64,000 nucleotides of DNA from Sphingomonas sp. (GTDB lineage: Bacteria; Pseudomonadota; Alphaproteobacteria; Sphingomonadales; Sphingomonadaceae). The translations under genes were made by a program, and so were the position numbers. The notes beneath the pieces are model-generated. The model was not told where the DNA came from. It did no database searches and saw only the letters and a list, made by a program, of their open reading frames with translations. Shown here in pieces: positions 56,537 to 64,000 of this stretch (its first letter is position 1; each line of letters opens with the position of its first letter). The stretch lies in contig JAFOMG010000006.1 in the NCBI GenBank assembly GCA_017418975.1, positions 372,001-436,000 on the forward strand. The letters run 5' to 3'.

Positions 56537-56636
56537 GGCGCCTATCCCGTAAAGACAAGTGCACCCTATTCCGTCATCCCCGCGCAGGCGGGGATGGCGG
56601 CCATCGGGCACGCCCTGTCCCAAGGGAATAGACGCC
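56537..56636. mobile_element. 100-bp MITE-like insertion with 9-bp target duplication
   Basis: Exactly 100 bp lie between two perfect copies of AAACAAGTT (56528-56536 and 56637-56645). The ends are inverted repeats: GGCGCCTATCCC on the left and, reading inward from the right, GGCGTCTATTCC, 10 of 12 matching. Removing the insert and one copy restores CCCTGAAACAAGTTCAGGG, a clean palindrome. The interior holds the hairpin CCGTCATCCCCGC-gcag-GCGGGGATGGCGG (56571-56600). It encodes no transposase, so a partner element elsewhere would be needed. Confidence 0.65.
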
Positions 56637-56721
56637 AAACAAGTTCAGGGTGACGATGGAGGTTGGCTCGAAGCGCTCCGGCCCGCCACGCCACGCCCCT
56701 TAGCCTGAATGCCGGTCCGCC

Positions 56722-56994
56722 CTAGACTTCGAGCTGGATCTCGCCCTCCGTCGGCTGGGTGAAGCCGCGGATGATCTGCAGCATGCCCTCGGTGCCGAAA
56801 AGCTGGTAGAGCGTGAACAGCCCCTGGGCGAGATCGCCGCCGAACTTCATCGAGAAGCGCTCGATGCTGCAATCGGCCATCTCCACCGGCCCGCCCGAAT
56901 AGACGAGAATCACTTCGTTGAAGCTGCAGTTGCGAAAGACATTGCCGTCGAGCACGACCTCGGCATTCTCGAAGCGCTGCTTGTCATATTCCAT
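56722..56994 (-). CDS. Conserved-looking small protein (90 aa)
   Basis: A 90-residue protein beginning MEYDKQRFENAEVVLDGNVF, then RNCSFNEVILVYSGG and CSIERFSMKFGGDLAQGLF. The spacing of F, V and C resembles pentapeptide-like or short beta-helix repeats. No domain is recognised. ATG at 56994 is preferred because GAGGA lies 6 bases upstream; the ATG at 57000 directly abuts GAGGA. It lies opposite to cmk and rpsA. Function unknown. Confidence 0.7.
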   Translation of the reverse strand: MEYDKQRFENAEVVLDGNVFRNCSFNEVILVYSGGPVEMADCSIERFSMKFGGDLAQGLFTLYQLFGTEGMLQIIRGFTQPTEGEIQLEV

Positions 56995-57058
56995 CTTCAT
57001 TCCTCGCGACCTGGTCTCAGGCCCCGCACGTCGCATCCCGCGCGCCTCTCTGCAATGC

Positions 57059-57086
57059 TTGCGGATATGGGCGGATTCGGCTAGAG
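57059..57086 (+). promoter_or_regulatory. Candidate rpsA promoter
   Basis: TTGCGG (57059-57064), a 16-bp spacer, then CTAGAG (57081-57086). rpsA is separated from cmk by an opposite-strand gene and so needs its own promoter in the 56995-57301 gap. The leader after it is about 210 nt; GC-rich, with a small hairpin GTCGG/CCGAC near 57249-57264. Confidence 0.4.
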
Positions 57087-57301
57087 CGCGCGCGTCCGGC
57101 GGACGGGTGTTCGCGGAGGAAGGCGCGGAGGGATGACTCTCACGCGCCCTTTTCGCTTTGATCGGCGTCTTGTCTTTCCTTCGCCTGCGCCCGCACGACG
57201 GATGCCGCGACCGGCGACCGGCCGCCGCGGCGAGTCTGGCCCAAAGACCGTCGGATCCAACCGACTGGCCGGAAACAACATGATTAGGAACTGAAATCCT
57301 T

Positions 57302-59014
<1,713 letters not shown>

Positions 59015-59022
59015 GAAGTTCG

Positions 59023-59056
59023 ACGGGGAGCGGCAAAACCGCTCCCCGTTTCGTTT
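59023..59056 (+). terminator. rpsA terminator
   Basis: ACGGGGAGCGG-caaaa-CCGCTCCCCGT forms a perfect 11-bp stem followed by TTCGTTT, starting 9 bp after the rpsA stop. Confidence 0.9.
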
Positions 59057-59092
59057 ATTCCCGGATATCATGGGTTAATAGCCATCTGCGGG

Positions 59093-59121
59093 TTGATGCA
59101 GGTTGGTGAACAGGGTTAGAG
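59093..59121 (+). promoter_or_regulatory. Candidate ihfB promoter
   Basis: TTGATG (59093-59098), a 17-bp spacer, TTAGAG (59116-59121). It lies after the rpsA terminator and 68 bp before the ihfB start, so ihfB is probably transcribed independently. Confidence 0.5.
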
Positions 59122-59188
59122 AGCCCGTCAGGGATTTGGCGTTCGCGCGGAGGACCGCAGATCCGTGTGCGCAAAGGGAGGGTTGCGG

Positions 59189-59467
59189 ATGATCCGCTCG
59201 GAACTGGTTCAGTTGCTGGTGCAGGACAATCCGGGCCTTTCGGTCCGTGAGGTCGAGAAGATCGTGTCGGTCTTCTTCGACGAGATCGTCGGCCGGCTCC
59301 AGCAAGATGGCCGCGTGGAGTTGCGCGGCTTCGGCGCTTTCTCCACCCGTGCGCGCGACGCGCGCGTCGGCCGCAACCCGCGTACCGGCGAGACGGTCGA
59401 GGTGGATGCCAAGCGCGTCCCCTATTTCAAGCCCGGCAAGGAAATGCGCATCAAGCTCAACGTCTGA
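59189..59467 (+). CDS. ihfB: Integration host factor subunit beta
   Basis: 92-residue DNA-bending protein that pairs with IHF alpha. [21 protein letters not shown], then [34 protein letters not shown] and [20 protein letters not shown] with KPGKEMR are the HU/IHF signature, including the DNA-inserting proline region RNPRTGE. The start at 59189 has GGGAGG about 8 bases upstream. The position after rpsA is the usual one in alphaproteobacteria. Confidence 0.97.
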   Translation: MIRSELVQLLVQDNPGLSVREVEKIVSVFFDEIVGRLQQDGRVELRGFGAFSTRARDARVGRNPRTGETVEVDAKRVPYFKPGKEMRIKLNV

Positions 59468-59518
59468 GCGATGCGCACCGCTTGACGCTGGCGATTCCAT
59501 GCGCTTGCGTGGACGCGT

Positions 59519-59605
59519 GCGGACGTGGCGGAACCGGTAGACGCCGGAGACTTAAAATCTTCTGCCCTCAGGGGCGTGCGGGTTCGAGTCCCGCCGTCCG
59601 CACCA
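59519..59605 (+). tRNA. tRNA-Leu (anticodon TAA)
   Basis: 87 nt with encoded CCA and the long variable arm of class II tRNAs. Acceptor stem GCGGACG pairs with CGTCCGC, the anticodon loop is CTTAAAA (TAA), and the T-arm holds GGTTCGAGTC. Confidence 0.97.
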
Positions 59606-59839
59606 GCCAGCCGTCCGGGACGCGGACGATGGCCTTTATCCGCGCGGCCATCGCCGAGCAGAGCGATGCCGAAGCCATGCTCGATTGCGTGCTCGAGAGC
59701 ATTGAGGCACGGTTCGGCTTCGGCTCCGACAGCCAGAATGAATCCCCGCCTTCGCAGCGATGACGGTGGAGTACTTGTCCCAGCGGAACACGTGCCTGGT
59801 CTTTTCCGCCTCGGGCCCCACCGGCACCGACGCCGATGC
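59606..59839. other. Gap without a supported gene
   Basis: This 234-bp gap holds a 44-codon open frame from 59629 (ATGGCCTTTATCCGC) with no ribosome site or recognisable similarity, and a half repeat (CCCCGCCTTCGC) near 59744. I cannot support a gene here. Confidence 0.4.
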
Positions 59840-60088
59840 CTACGGGCTGTCGGGCTTGTCGTCCTGGGTGGCGATGATCACGCCGCCCGCCACGATCGCG
59901 ACGACACCGATGATCGCGATGATCGGCGCGCCGGCAAGGTCCGACTTGTGCTTGGATCCGGTCGCCGCGCGCAACGACAGCTTCGACGCGGAAGTTCCAT
60001 AGGCGTCGGTTTGGGACGCCGCGAGCGCCGGCACGGCCGCCAGCGATACCAGGGCGGCGACAGCCGCGGCCCGTCCGAGAATACGCAT
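59840..60088 (-). CDS. Small exported membrane protein (82 aa)
   Basis: An 82-residue protein. MRILGRAAAVAALVSLAAVP with ALA-type cleavage (ALAASQ) is a signal peptide. A polar linker (SLRAATGSKHKSDLAG) is followed by a membrane segment PIIAIIGVVAIVAGGVIIAT and the short acidic end QDDKPDSP. The layout matches small sphingomonad envelope proteins of unknown function. ATG at 60088 has AAAGGGGAG 9 bases upstream. It diverges from the SBP lipoprotein. Confidence 0.75.
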   Translation of the reverse strand: MRILGRAAAVAALVSLAAVPALAASQTDAYGTSASKLSLRAATGSKHKSDLAGAPIIAIIGVVAIVAGGVIIATQDDKPDSP

Positions 60089-60236
60089 GGTATACACTCC
60101 CCTTTCAAAGGAATGGGAATGAAATGCCCCGCATGCCCAGATGGTTCCCGCATTGCAGCAAATCGCGGAAGCACCGCGGGGGTTGGCAGCGGCGCGCGGC
60201 GATCATACACCCGGTCTGCCCAGCCGGATTTTCCTG

Positions 60237-61700
60237 ATGTCCCCTCGCCTCTTCTGCCTGTTGTCCTTCGCCATGCTGGCGGCGTGCGACGGCGGCGCGG
60301 GGCAGCGGCGCGACGATACCGCGGTGGTGGTCAGCGCGATCGGTTCGGGCAGCGCCCTCGCCGATCCCGATGCCGGGGAGCTGGACCCCGCCCGCCGCGT
60401 GCTGCTCGGCGCGACGGCGCAGGGCCTGGTGCGGTTCGATGCCGCCGGCCAGATCGAGCCGGGCCTGGCCGAGCGCTGGATCGTGATCGACGACGGCCGC
60501 AGCTACATCTTCCGCCTGCGCGACGATGCGACCTGGCCGGATGGCGAGCCGGTCACCGCCGAGCAGGTGGTGCGCGCGCTGCGCCGCACGATCGCGCCGC
60601 GTTCGCGCAATACGCTCTCGCCTTTCCTCGCGGTGATCGACGAGATCGTCGAAATGACGCCGCAGGTGATCGAGGTGCGGCTGAAACGCCCCCGGCCCGA
60701 CCTGCTCAAGCTGTTCGCCCAGCCCGAAATGGCGGTGTTCCGGCTCGAGGGGCTCGACGGCAGCGGGCCGTTCCGCGCCACGCCGCATCGTGCCGGCGTG
60801 CTGCTGCGCCCGGCCCCCGATCCGGACGCCGCCGAGGATGCCGCCGCCCCGCGTCCGCAGGAGACGCTGCGCTTCCATGGCGAGCGCGCCGCGGTGGCGC
60901 TCGCGCGGTTCCGCGACGGCCAGTCCGACCTGGTGCTGGGCGGCAGCTTCGCCGACTGGCCGCTGGTCACGGCATCGGGCATCGCCGCGCCCAATGTGCG
61001 GCTGGACAACGCGCTGGGATTGTTCGGCCTGGCGATCGTCTCGCGCACCGGGTTCCTCGCCGATCCCGCCAATCGCGCCGCGATCGCCATGGCGATCGAC
61101 CGCGCCACGCTGACCCGCCAGGTCCATCCGGACTGGGCGCCGGTCGAGACCCTGCTGCCGGCGCAGCTCGATTCGGCCAATCCCCCCGCCCAGCCCGCCT
61201 GGGCGCCGCTCGACCTCGACCAGCGCCGGCAGAGCGCGCGGGCCTCGGTCGCCGGCTGGCGGCGCGCGCATCCGGGGCCGGTCACCCTGCGCATCGCCTT
61301 GCCGGCGGGCCCGGGCGCCACCCTGGTCTGGTCGCGAGTGGCCGAGGCGCTCTATGCGATCGGCATCGCTCCCGTCCGCACCCCCCTTGATGCGCCGGCG
61401 GACCTGCGCCTCGTCGACGCCGTCGCTCCCTATGACAGCGCCCGCTGGTTCGTCGCCACGGCCTGCCAGGCCTGCTCGGACGATGCGCAGACGCTGATCG
61501 AAGCCGGTCGCGACGCGCCGGACCTCTATGCGCGCGCGCATCGCATCGCGGAGGCCGATGCCGCGCTCACCGCGGACGGCGCTTTCATCCCTATCGCCCA
61601 GCCCTTCCGATGGTCTATCGTCGCCTTGCGGCTGCAGGCCTGGCAGGGGAACGCTCGGGCGTGGCACCCGTTGAACCACCTGCGCAACGAGACGAGGTGA
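60237..61700 (+). CDS. SBP_bac_5-type solute-binding lipoprotein (orphan)
   Basis: A 487-residue peptide/nickel-type ABC substrate-binding protein. The signal MSPRLFCLLSFAMLAAC has its lipobox Cys at residue 17. The fold shows GLVRFDAAGQIEPGLAERW, then SYIFRLRDDATWPDGEPVTA and NRAAIAMAIDRATLT, the family's usual motifs. No permease or ATPase gene lies beside it in the window, so it is an orphan here. The start at 60237 gives the lipoprotein signal. DUF4112 follows within 2 bp, and a small membrane protein diverges upstream. Confidence 0.88.
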   Translation: MSPRLFCLLSFAMLAACDGGAGQRRDDTAVVVSAIGSGSALADPDAGELDPARRVLLGATAQGLVRFDAAGQIEPGLAERWIVIDDGRSYIFRLRDDATWPDGEPVTAEQVVRALRRTIAPRSRNTLSPFLAVIDEIVEMTPQVIEVRLKRPRPDLLKLFAQPEMAVFRLEGLDGSGPFRATPHRAGVLLRPAPDPDAAEDAAAPRPQETLRFHGERAAVALARFRDGQSDLVLGGSFADWPLVTASGIAAPNVRLDNALGLFGLAIVSRTGFLADPANRAAIAMAIDRATLTRQVHPDWAPVETLLPAQLDSANPPAQPAWAPLDLDQRRQSARASVAGWRRAHPGPVTLRIALPAGPGATLVWSRVAEALYAIGIAPVRTPLDAPADLRLVDAVAPYDSARWFVATACQACSDDAQTLIEAGRDAPDLYARAHRIAEADAALTADGAFIPIAQPFRWSIVALRLQAWQGNARAWHPLNHLRNETR

Positions 61701-61702
61701 AC

Positions 61703-62134
61703 GTGGCGAGAACGACGCGGATGGCTTCGGGGGCAAAGGCGGCGGCGGCGGCGCTGCCGCTGGGAACCCATGCGGCGGACGTGCGCCGGCGGATCGAGAT
61801 GATGGAGCATCTGCTCGAGCGCAGCGTTCCCATTCCCGGCACCAAGGCAAAGGTGGGCCTCGACGCGATCCTGGGCCTGGTGCCCGTGGGCGGTGACCTG
61901 ATCGCCGCGCTGCTCGGCCTCTATATCGTCTGGGAGGCGCGCAACCTGAAGATGCCGGCGACGACGATGATGCGCATGGTCGGCAATGTCGGCTTCGACT
62001 GGCTGATCGGGCTGGTGCCGGTGGTGGGCGACGCGGCGGACTTTCTGTTCCGATCGAACACTCGCAACCTCAGGCTGATCAAGCGGCATCTCGACCGGCA
62101 CCATCCGGGCACCGCGACGGTCCATCACCGCTAA
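61703..62134 (+). CDS. DUF4112 membrane protein
   Basis: A 143-residue protein. After a basic N-terminus, RRRIEMMEHLLERSVPIPGT is followed by GLDAILGLVPVGGDLIAALLGLYIVW, then GNVGFDWLIGLVPVVGDAADFLF and RSNTRNLRLIKRHL. The repeated GLVPVxGD motif and size define DUF4112, function unknown. A GTG start at 61703 with GAGG 5 bases upstream is chosen; GTG at 61697 (overlapping the previous stop) and ATG at 61721 are alternatives. Its stop overlaps the stop of the convergent membrane gene. Probably co-translated with the SBP gene. Confidence 0.8.
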   Translation: MARTTRMASGAKAAAAALPLGTHAADVRRRIEMMEHLLERSVPIPGTKAKVGLDAILGLVPVGGDLIAALLGLYIVWEARNLKMPATTMMRMVGNVGFDWLIGLVPVVGDAADFLFRSNTRNLRLIKRHLDRHHPGTATVHHR

Positions 62135-62589
62135 CGGAAAGTGCTTTCGAGCGCCTCCGAAGGATCCGGGGTCTCGCCCCGCAGCCACGCCTCGGCGTCC
62201 GGGCGGTAGAGCAGCCAGATCAAACCGAGTTGCGCCGCTAAGGATAGCGCCGGAAAGATCATGTTCGGGGCCATGGGAAGCGCCCGGCGCGCCCATATCC
62301 CCTGACCCGTTTTATACGTCCAGAAGGCAAAGCCCAACGCCAGCAGCGCCATGAAGATGGTGCGCGCGATCCGGCGCGGCCGCGCCACGACATAGTGCCG
62401 AAGGGCAAGGTTCAGGGCGAGATGCACCGCCACCAATATCCAGGTGGCGACGGGAACCAGCGGACCGTTGTCGGGAGAGTCATTCGGCCGGAGCAGGAAC
62501 AGGTACACGAACCAGGCTTCCCCGCCGATCGCCAGGACGATCCAGAGCAGATAGAGGGTGCCAAACCAGCGGATCGGCTCCGGCTGCAT
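62131..62589 (-). CDS. Four-helix membrane protein, unknown function
   Basis: A 152-residue protein, MQPEPIRWFGTLYLLWIVLA, with about four hydrophobic helices (WFGTLYLLWIVLAIGGEAW, VPVATWILVAVHLALNLALR, TIFMALLALGFAFW, NMIFPALSLAAQLGLIWLLY) and a charged tail ESTFR. No family recognised. It starts 2 bp after the RNase T2 stop, so the two are one unit with nadC upstream. The stop overlaps the DUF4112 stop on the other strand. Confidence 0.82.
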   Translation of the reverse strand: MQPEPIRWFGTLYLLWIVLAIGGEAWFVYLFLLRPNDSPDNGPLVPVATWILVAVHLALNLALRHYVVARPRRIARTIFMALLALGFAFWTYKTGQGIWARRALPMAPNMIFPALSLAAQLGLIWLLYRPDAEAWLRGETPDPSEALESTFR

Positions 62590-62591
62590 GA

Positions 62592-63311
62592 TCAGCGCCG
62601 GCCGCCCCGCCAGATCTTCAGCGCGCTGCCATCCGCCGCGCCGCCGGTACCGGGCCGGCACGCTTCGTAGCGCATTCCCTTGTCCAGGCAGAGCCAGAGC
62701 TCGTCGAGCCACCCCTCGCGCGTCACCGTCACGCGGATCGCGCTGGCCGGAATGCCGCGATTGGCTTCGGCGAACCGCGCCTTGAACCGGCCGACGGTGA
62801 GCTCGCCGCGCGACAATTGGTCCATGTCCGGATAGCGGACCGCGTCGTAGAGCCGCTTCGCCGCGCCGAAATAGGCGGCCGGCGACATCGATGTGCAGGT
62901 GCCGTGCTTGGCCCATTCGTGCTGGATCAGCTGGGCCGAAGGCGTGGCGCAGAGCATCGACTTGATCTGCGCGGGCGGCAGGATGCGCGTGTCGGCGCAA
63001 TATTGCGGCCAGCTCCGCGTCTCCCCATCCGGCCACAGGCCGTGCAGGGTGAAGCCGAAGCGGGTGCCCTGGCGGCACTGGAAGCGATTCTCCGGTTCGT
63101 CGCCATGGGCACGGCAGAAGCCCGGGCTCCAGGTGAGCGCCAGCGTGTAGGAGCCGATCGGCATGATCCGCCGCGGCTCCTTCGCGCCGGGCAGGTCGGG
63201 GCGCGGCCGCTCGACCTTGCCGGGCACGCGGCACATCAGCGCCTGGGCCGAGGCGATGCCGGGCAGCAGCGCAAGGCCCGCGCCGGCGAGACCGAGTATC
63301 AGCTTGCGCAT
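62592..63311 (-). CDS. Secreted ribonuclease T2
   Basis: A 239-residue endoribonuclease cleaving RNA through a 2',3'-cyclic phosphate. The signal peptide runs MRKLILGLAGAGLALLPG to ASAQ. Both catalytic segments are present: CAS I FTLHGLWPDG and CAS II HEWAKHGTC, with the two histidines and glutamate intact. Several cysteines (FCRA, CRQG, YCADT, LCAT, GTCTS, WLCL, EACRPG) would form disulfides in the periplasm or outside. ATG at 63311 has AGGAG 7 bases upstream; ATGs at 63317 and 63326 are worse placed. It lies 11 bp after nadC. Confidence 0.92.
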   Translation of the reverse strand: MRKLILGLAGAGLALLPGIASAQALMCRVPGKVERPRPDLPGAKEPRRIMPIGSYTLALTWSPGFCRAHGDEPENRFQCRQGTRFGFTLHGLWPDGETRSWPQYCADTRILPPAQIKSMLCATPSAQLIQHEWAKHGTCTSMSPAAYFGAAKRLYDAVRYPDMDQLSRGELTVGRFKARFAEANRGIPASAIRVTVTREGWLDELWLCLDKGMRYEACRPGTGGAADGSALKIWRGGRR

Positions 63312-63322
63312 CTCCATGCTCC

Positions 63323-64000
63323 TCATCCCTGCGCGAAATCCAGGCCGATATCGGCGGCGGGCGCCGACTGGGTGAGCCTGCCGACACTGACATAGGTCAC
63401 GCCGCTCGCGGCGATCGCCCGGATCGTGTCGAGCCGCACGCCGCCCGAGGCTTCGGTCGGCACCCGGCCCGCGACCAGCGAGACCGCCTCGCGCAGCGTC
63501 TCCGGCCCCATATTGTCGAGCAGCAGATGCGTCGCGCCCGCGGCGAGCGCCGGCTCGATCTGGTCGATCCGGTCGACCTCGACGATGATGCGCGCGATCC
63601 CCGCGGCGACGGCACGCCGCGCCGCCTCGGCCACCGATCCGGCAACGGCGACGTGATTGTCCTTGATCATCGCGGCGTCCCACAGGCCCATGCGATGGTT
63701 GGTGGCGCCCCCCATGCGGGTCGCATATTTCTCCAGCCTGCGCAGGCCGGGCAGCGTCTTGCGCGTGTCGAGCAGCGTGGCGCCCGTCCCGGCAATCGCA
63801 TCGACATAGCTTCGCGTCATGGTCGCGATGCCGGACAGATGCTGCACGGTGTTGAGAGCCGAACGCTCGGCGGTGAGCAGCGCCCGCGCGCGCCCGCGCA
63901 GCCGCATCAGATCGGTGCCCGGCGCCACGGGATCGCCATCCTCGACCAGCCGCTCGATCTCGACCGCGGGATCGAGCGCGCGGAAAAACGCCTCGGCAAT
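63323..64000 (-). CDS. nadC: Quinolinate phosphoribosyltransferase, N-terminus cut by window edge
   Basis: Carboxylating nicotinate-nucleotide diphosphorylase of NAD synthesis, making nicotinate mononucleotide from quinolinate and PRPP. The 225 residues present are the C-terminal part: ERSALNTVQHLSGIAT, LDTRKTLPGLRRLEKYA, GGATNHRMGLWDAAMIKDNH, IIVEVDRIDQ, LLLDNMGPETLR, EASGGVRLDTIRAIAASGV. These are the family's hallmark motifs. The frame is open to the right edge. It heads a unit with RNase T2 and a membrane protein. Confidence 0.95.
   Translation of the reverse strand: MAEAFFRALDPAVEIERLVEDGDPVAPGTDLMRLRGRARALLTAERSALNTVQHLSGIATMTRSYVDAIAGTGATLLDTRKTLPGLRRLEKYATRMGGATNHRMGLWDAAMIKDNHVAVAGSVAEAARRAVAAGIARIIVEVDRIDQIEPALAAGATHLLLDNMGPETLREAVSLVAGRVPTEASGGVRLDTIRAIAASGVTYVSVGRLTQSAPAADIGLDFAQG

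Noticed and set aside
59629..59763. A 44-codon open frame after tRNA-Leu
   Set aside because: No ribosome site, no recognisable motif, and it runs into a repeat-like sequence.

Overview
The window is high-GC DNA that looks like a Sphingomonas-type alphaproteobacterium (Sphingomonadales). This rests on the aroA-cmk-rpsA-ihfB gene order, a class II (CP4-type) EPSP synthase, an FYDLN-acid (TIGR02300) protein, STN-type TonB receptor signalling with FecI/FecR, DUF3597/DUF4142/DUF4112 proteins and intergenic repeats with CGTCATCCCGGC-like arms. The genus is inferred from gene content; no database search was possible.

Layout. 1-6.2 kb: a sugar-type MFS transporter (cut by the left edge) diverges from a LacI regulator. 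A small lipoprotein, an LplT-like transporter, a 56-residue membrane protein, a second LacI regulator and a divergent glycerate-kinase-like P-loop kinase follow. 6.3-32.7 kb: a very large two-partner secretion (TPS) locus on the minus strand, with a LuxR-type regulator, an FhaC/ShlB-type outer-membrane transporter and a 6778-residue exoprotein. A NarL-type response regulator and a membrane histidine kinase diverge from it. 32.8-35.7 kb: serine acetyltransferase, a C26 glutamine amidotransferase, DUF3597 and a DUF4142 lipoprotein. 35.9-42.0 kb: a TonB-dependent receptor with a signalling domain, facing an operon of ECF sigma factor, FecR-type anti-sigma factor and secreted M28 peptidase. 42.3-52.7 kb: a DoxX-like protein, a 2546-residue autotransporter, a UGT-like glycosyltransferase and a divergent TetR regulator. 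52.8-64 kb: core genes, namely tRNA-Ala, TIGR02300, aroA, an S33 peptidase, cmk, rpsA, ihfB and tRNA-Leu. These are followed by an orphan SBP_bac_5 lipoprotein, DUF4112, a membrane protein, RNase T2 and nadC (cut by the right edge).

How parts work together. The strongest new signal is a pair of near-identical minus-strand promoters, one in front of the TPS transporter gene and one in front of the LuxR-type gene. Each carries a 20-bp dyad (TGTCnCTA-N4-TAGnGACA) exactly 21 bp upstream of a TACRAT -10 box. This places the regulator site at about -43, so the adjacent two-component system or the LuxR protein probably drives both units as one regulon. A second matched pair, CGGGAT-N13-CGTCT, sits in front of the ECF sigma operon and the TonB receptor, consistent with one autoregulated cell-surface signalling module that includes a peptidase. 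A 100-bp MITE-like element with a perfect 9-bp target duplication interrupts a palindromic repeat downstream of cmk. Two very long open frames antisense to the giant adhesin genes are treated as compositional shadows.
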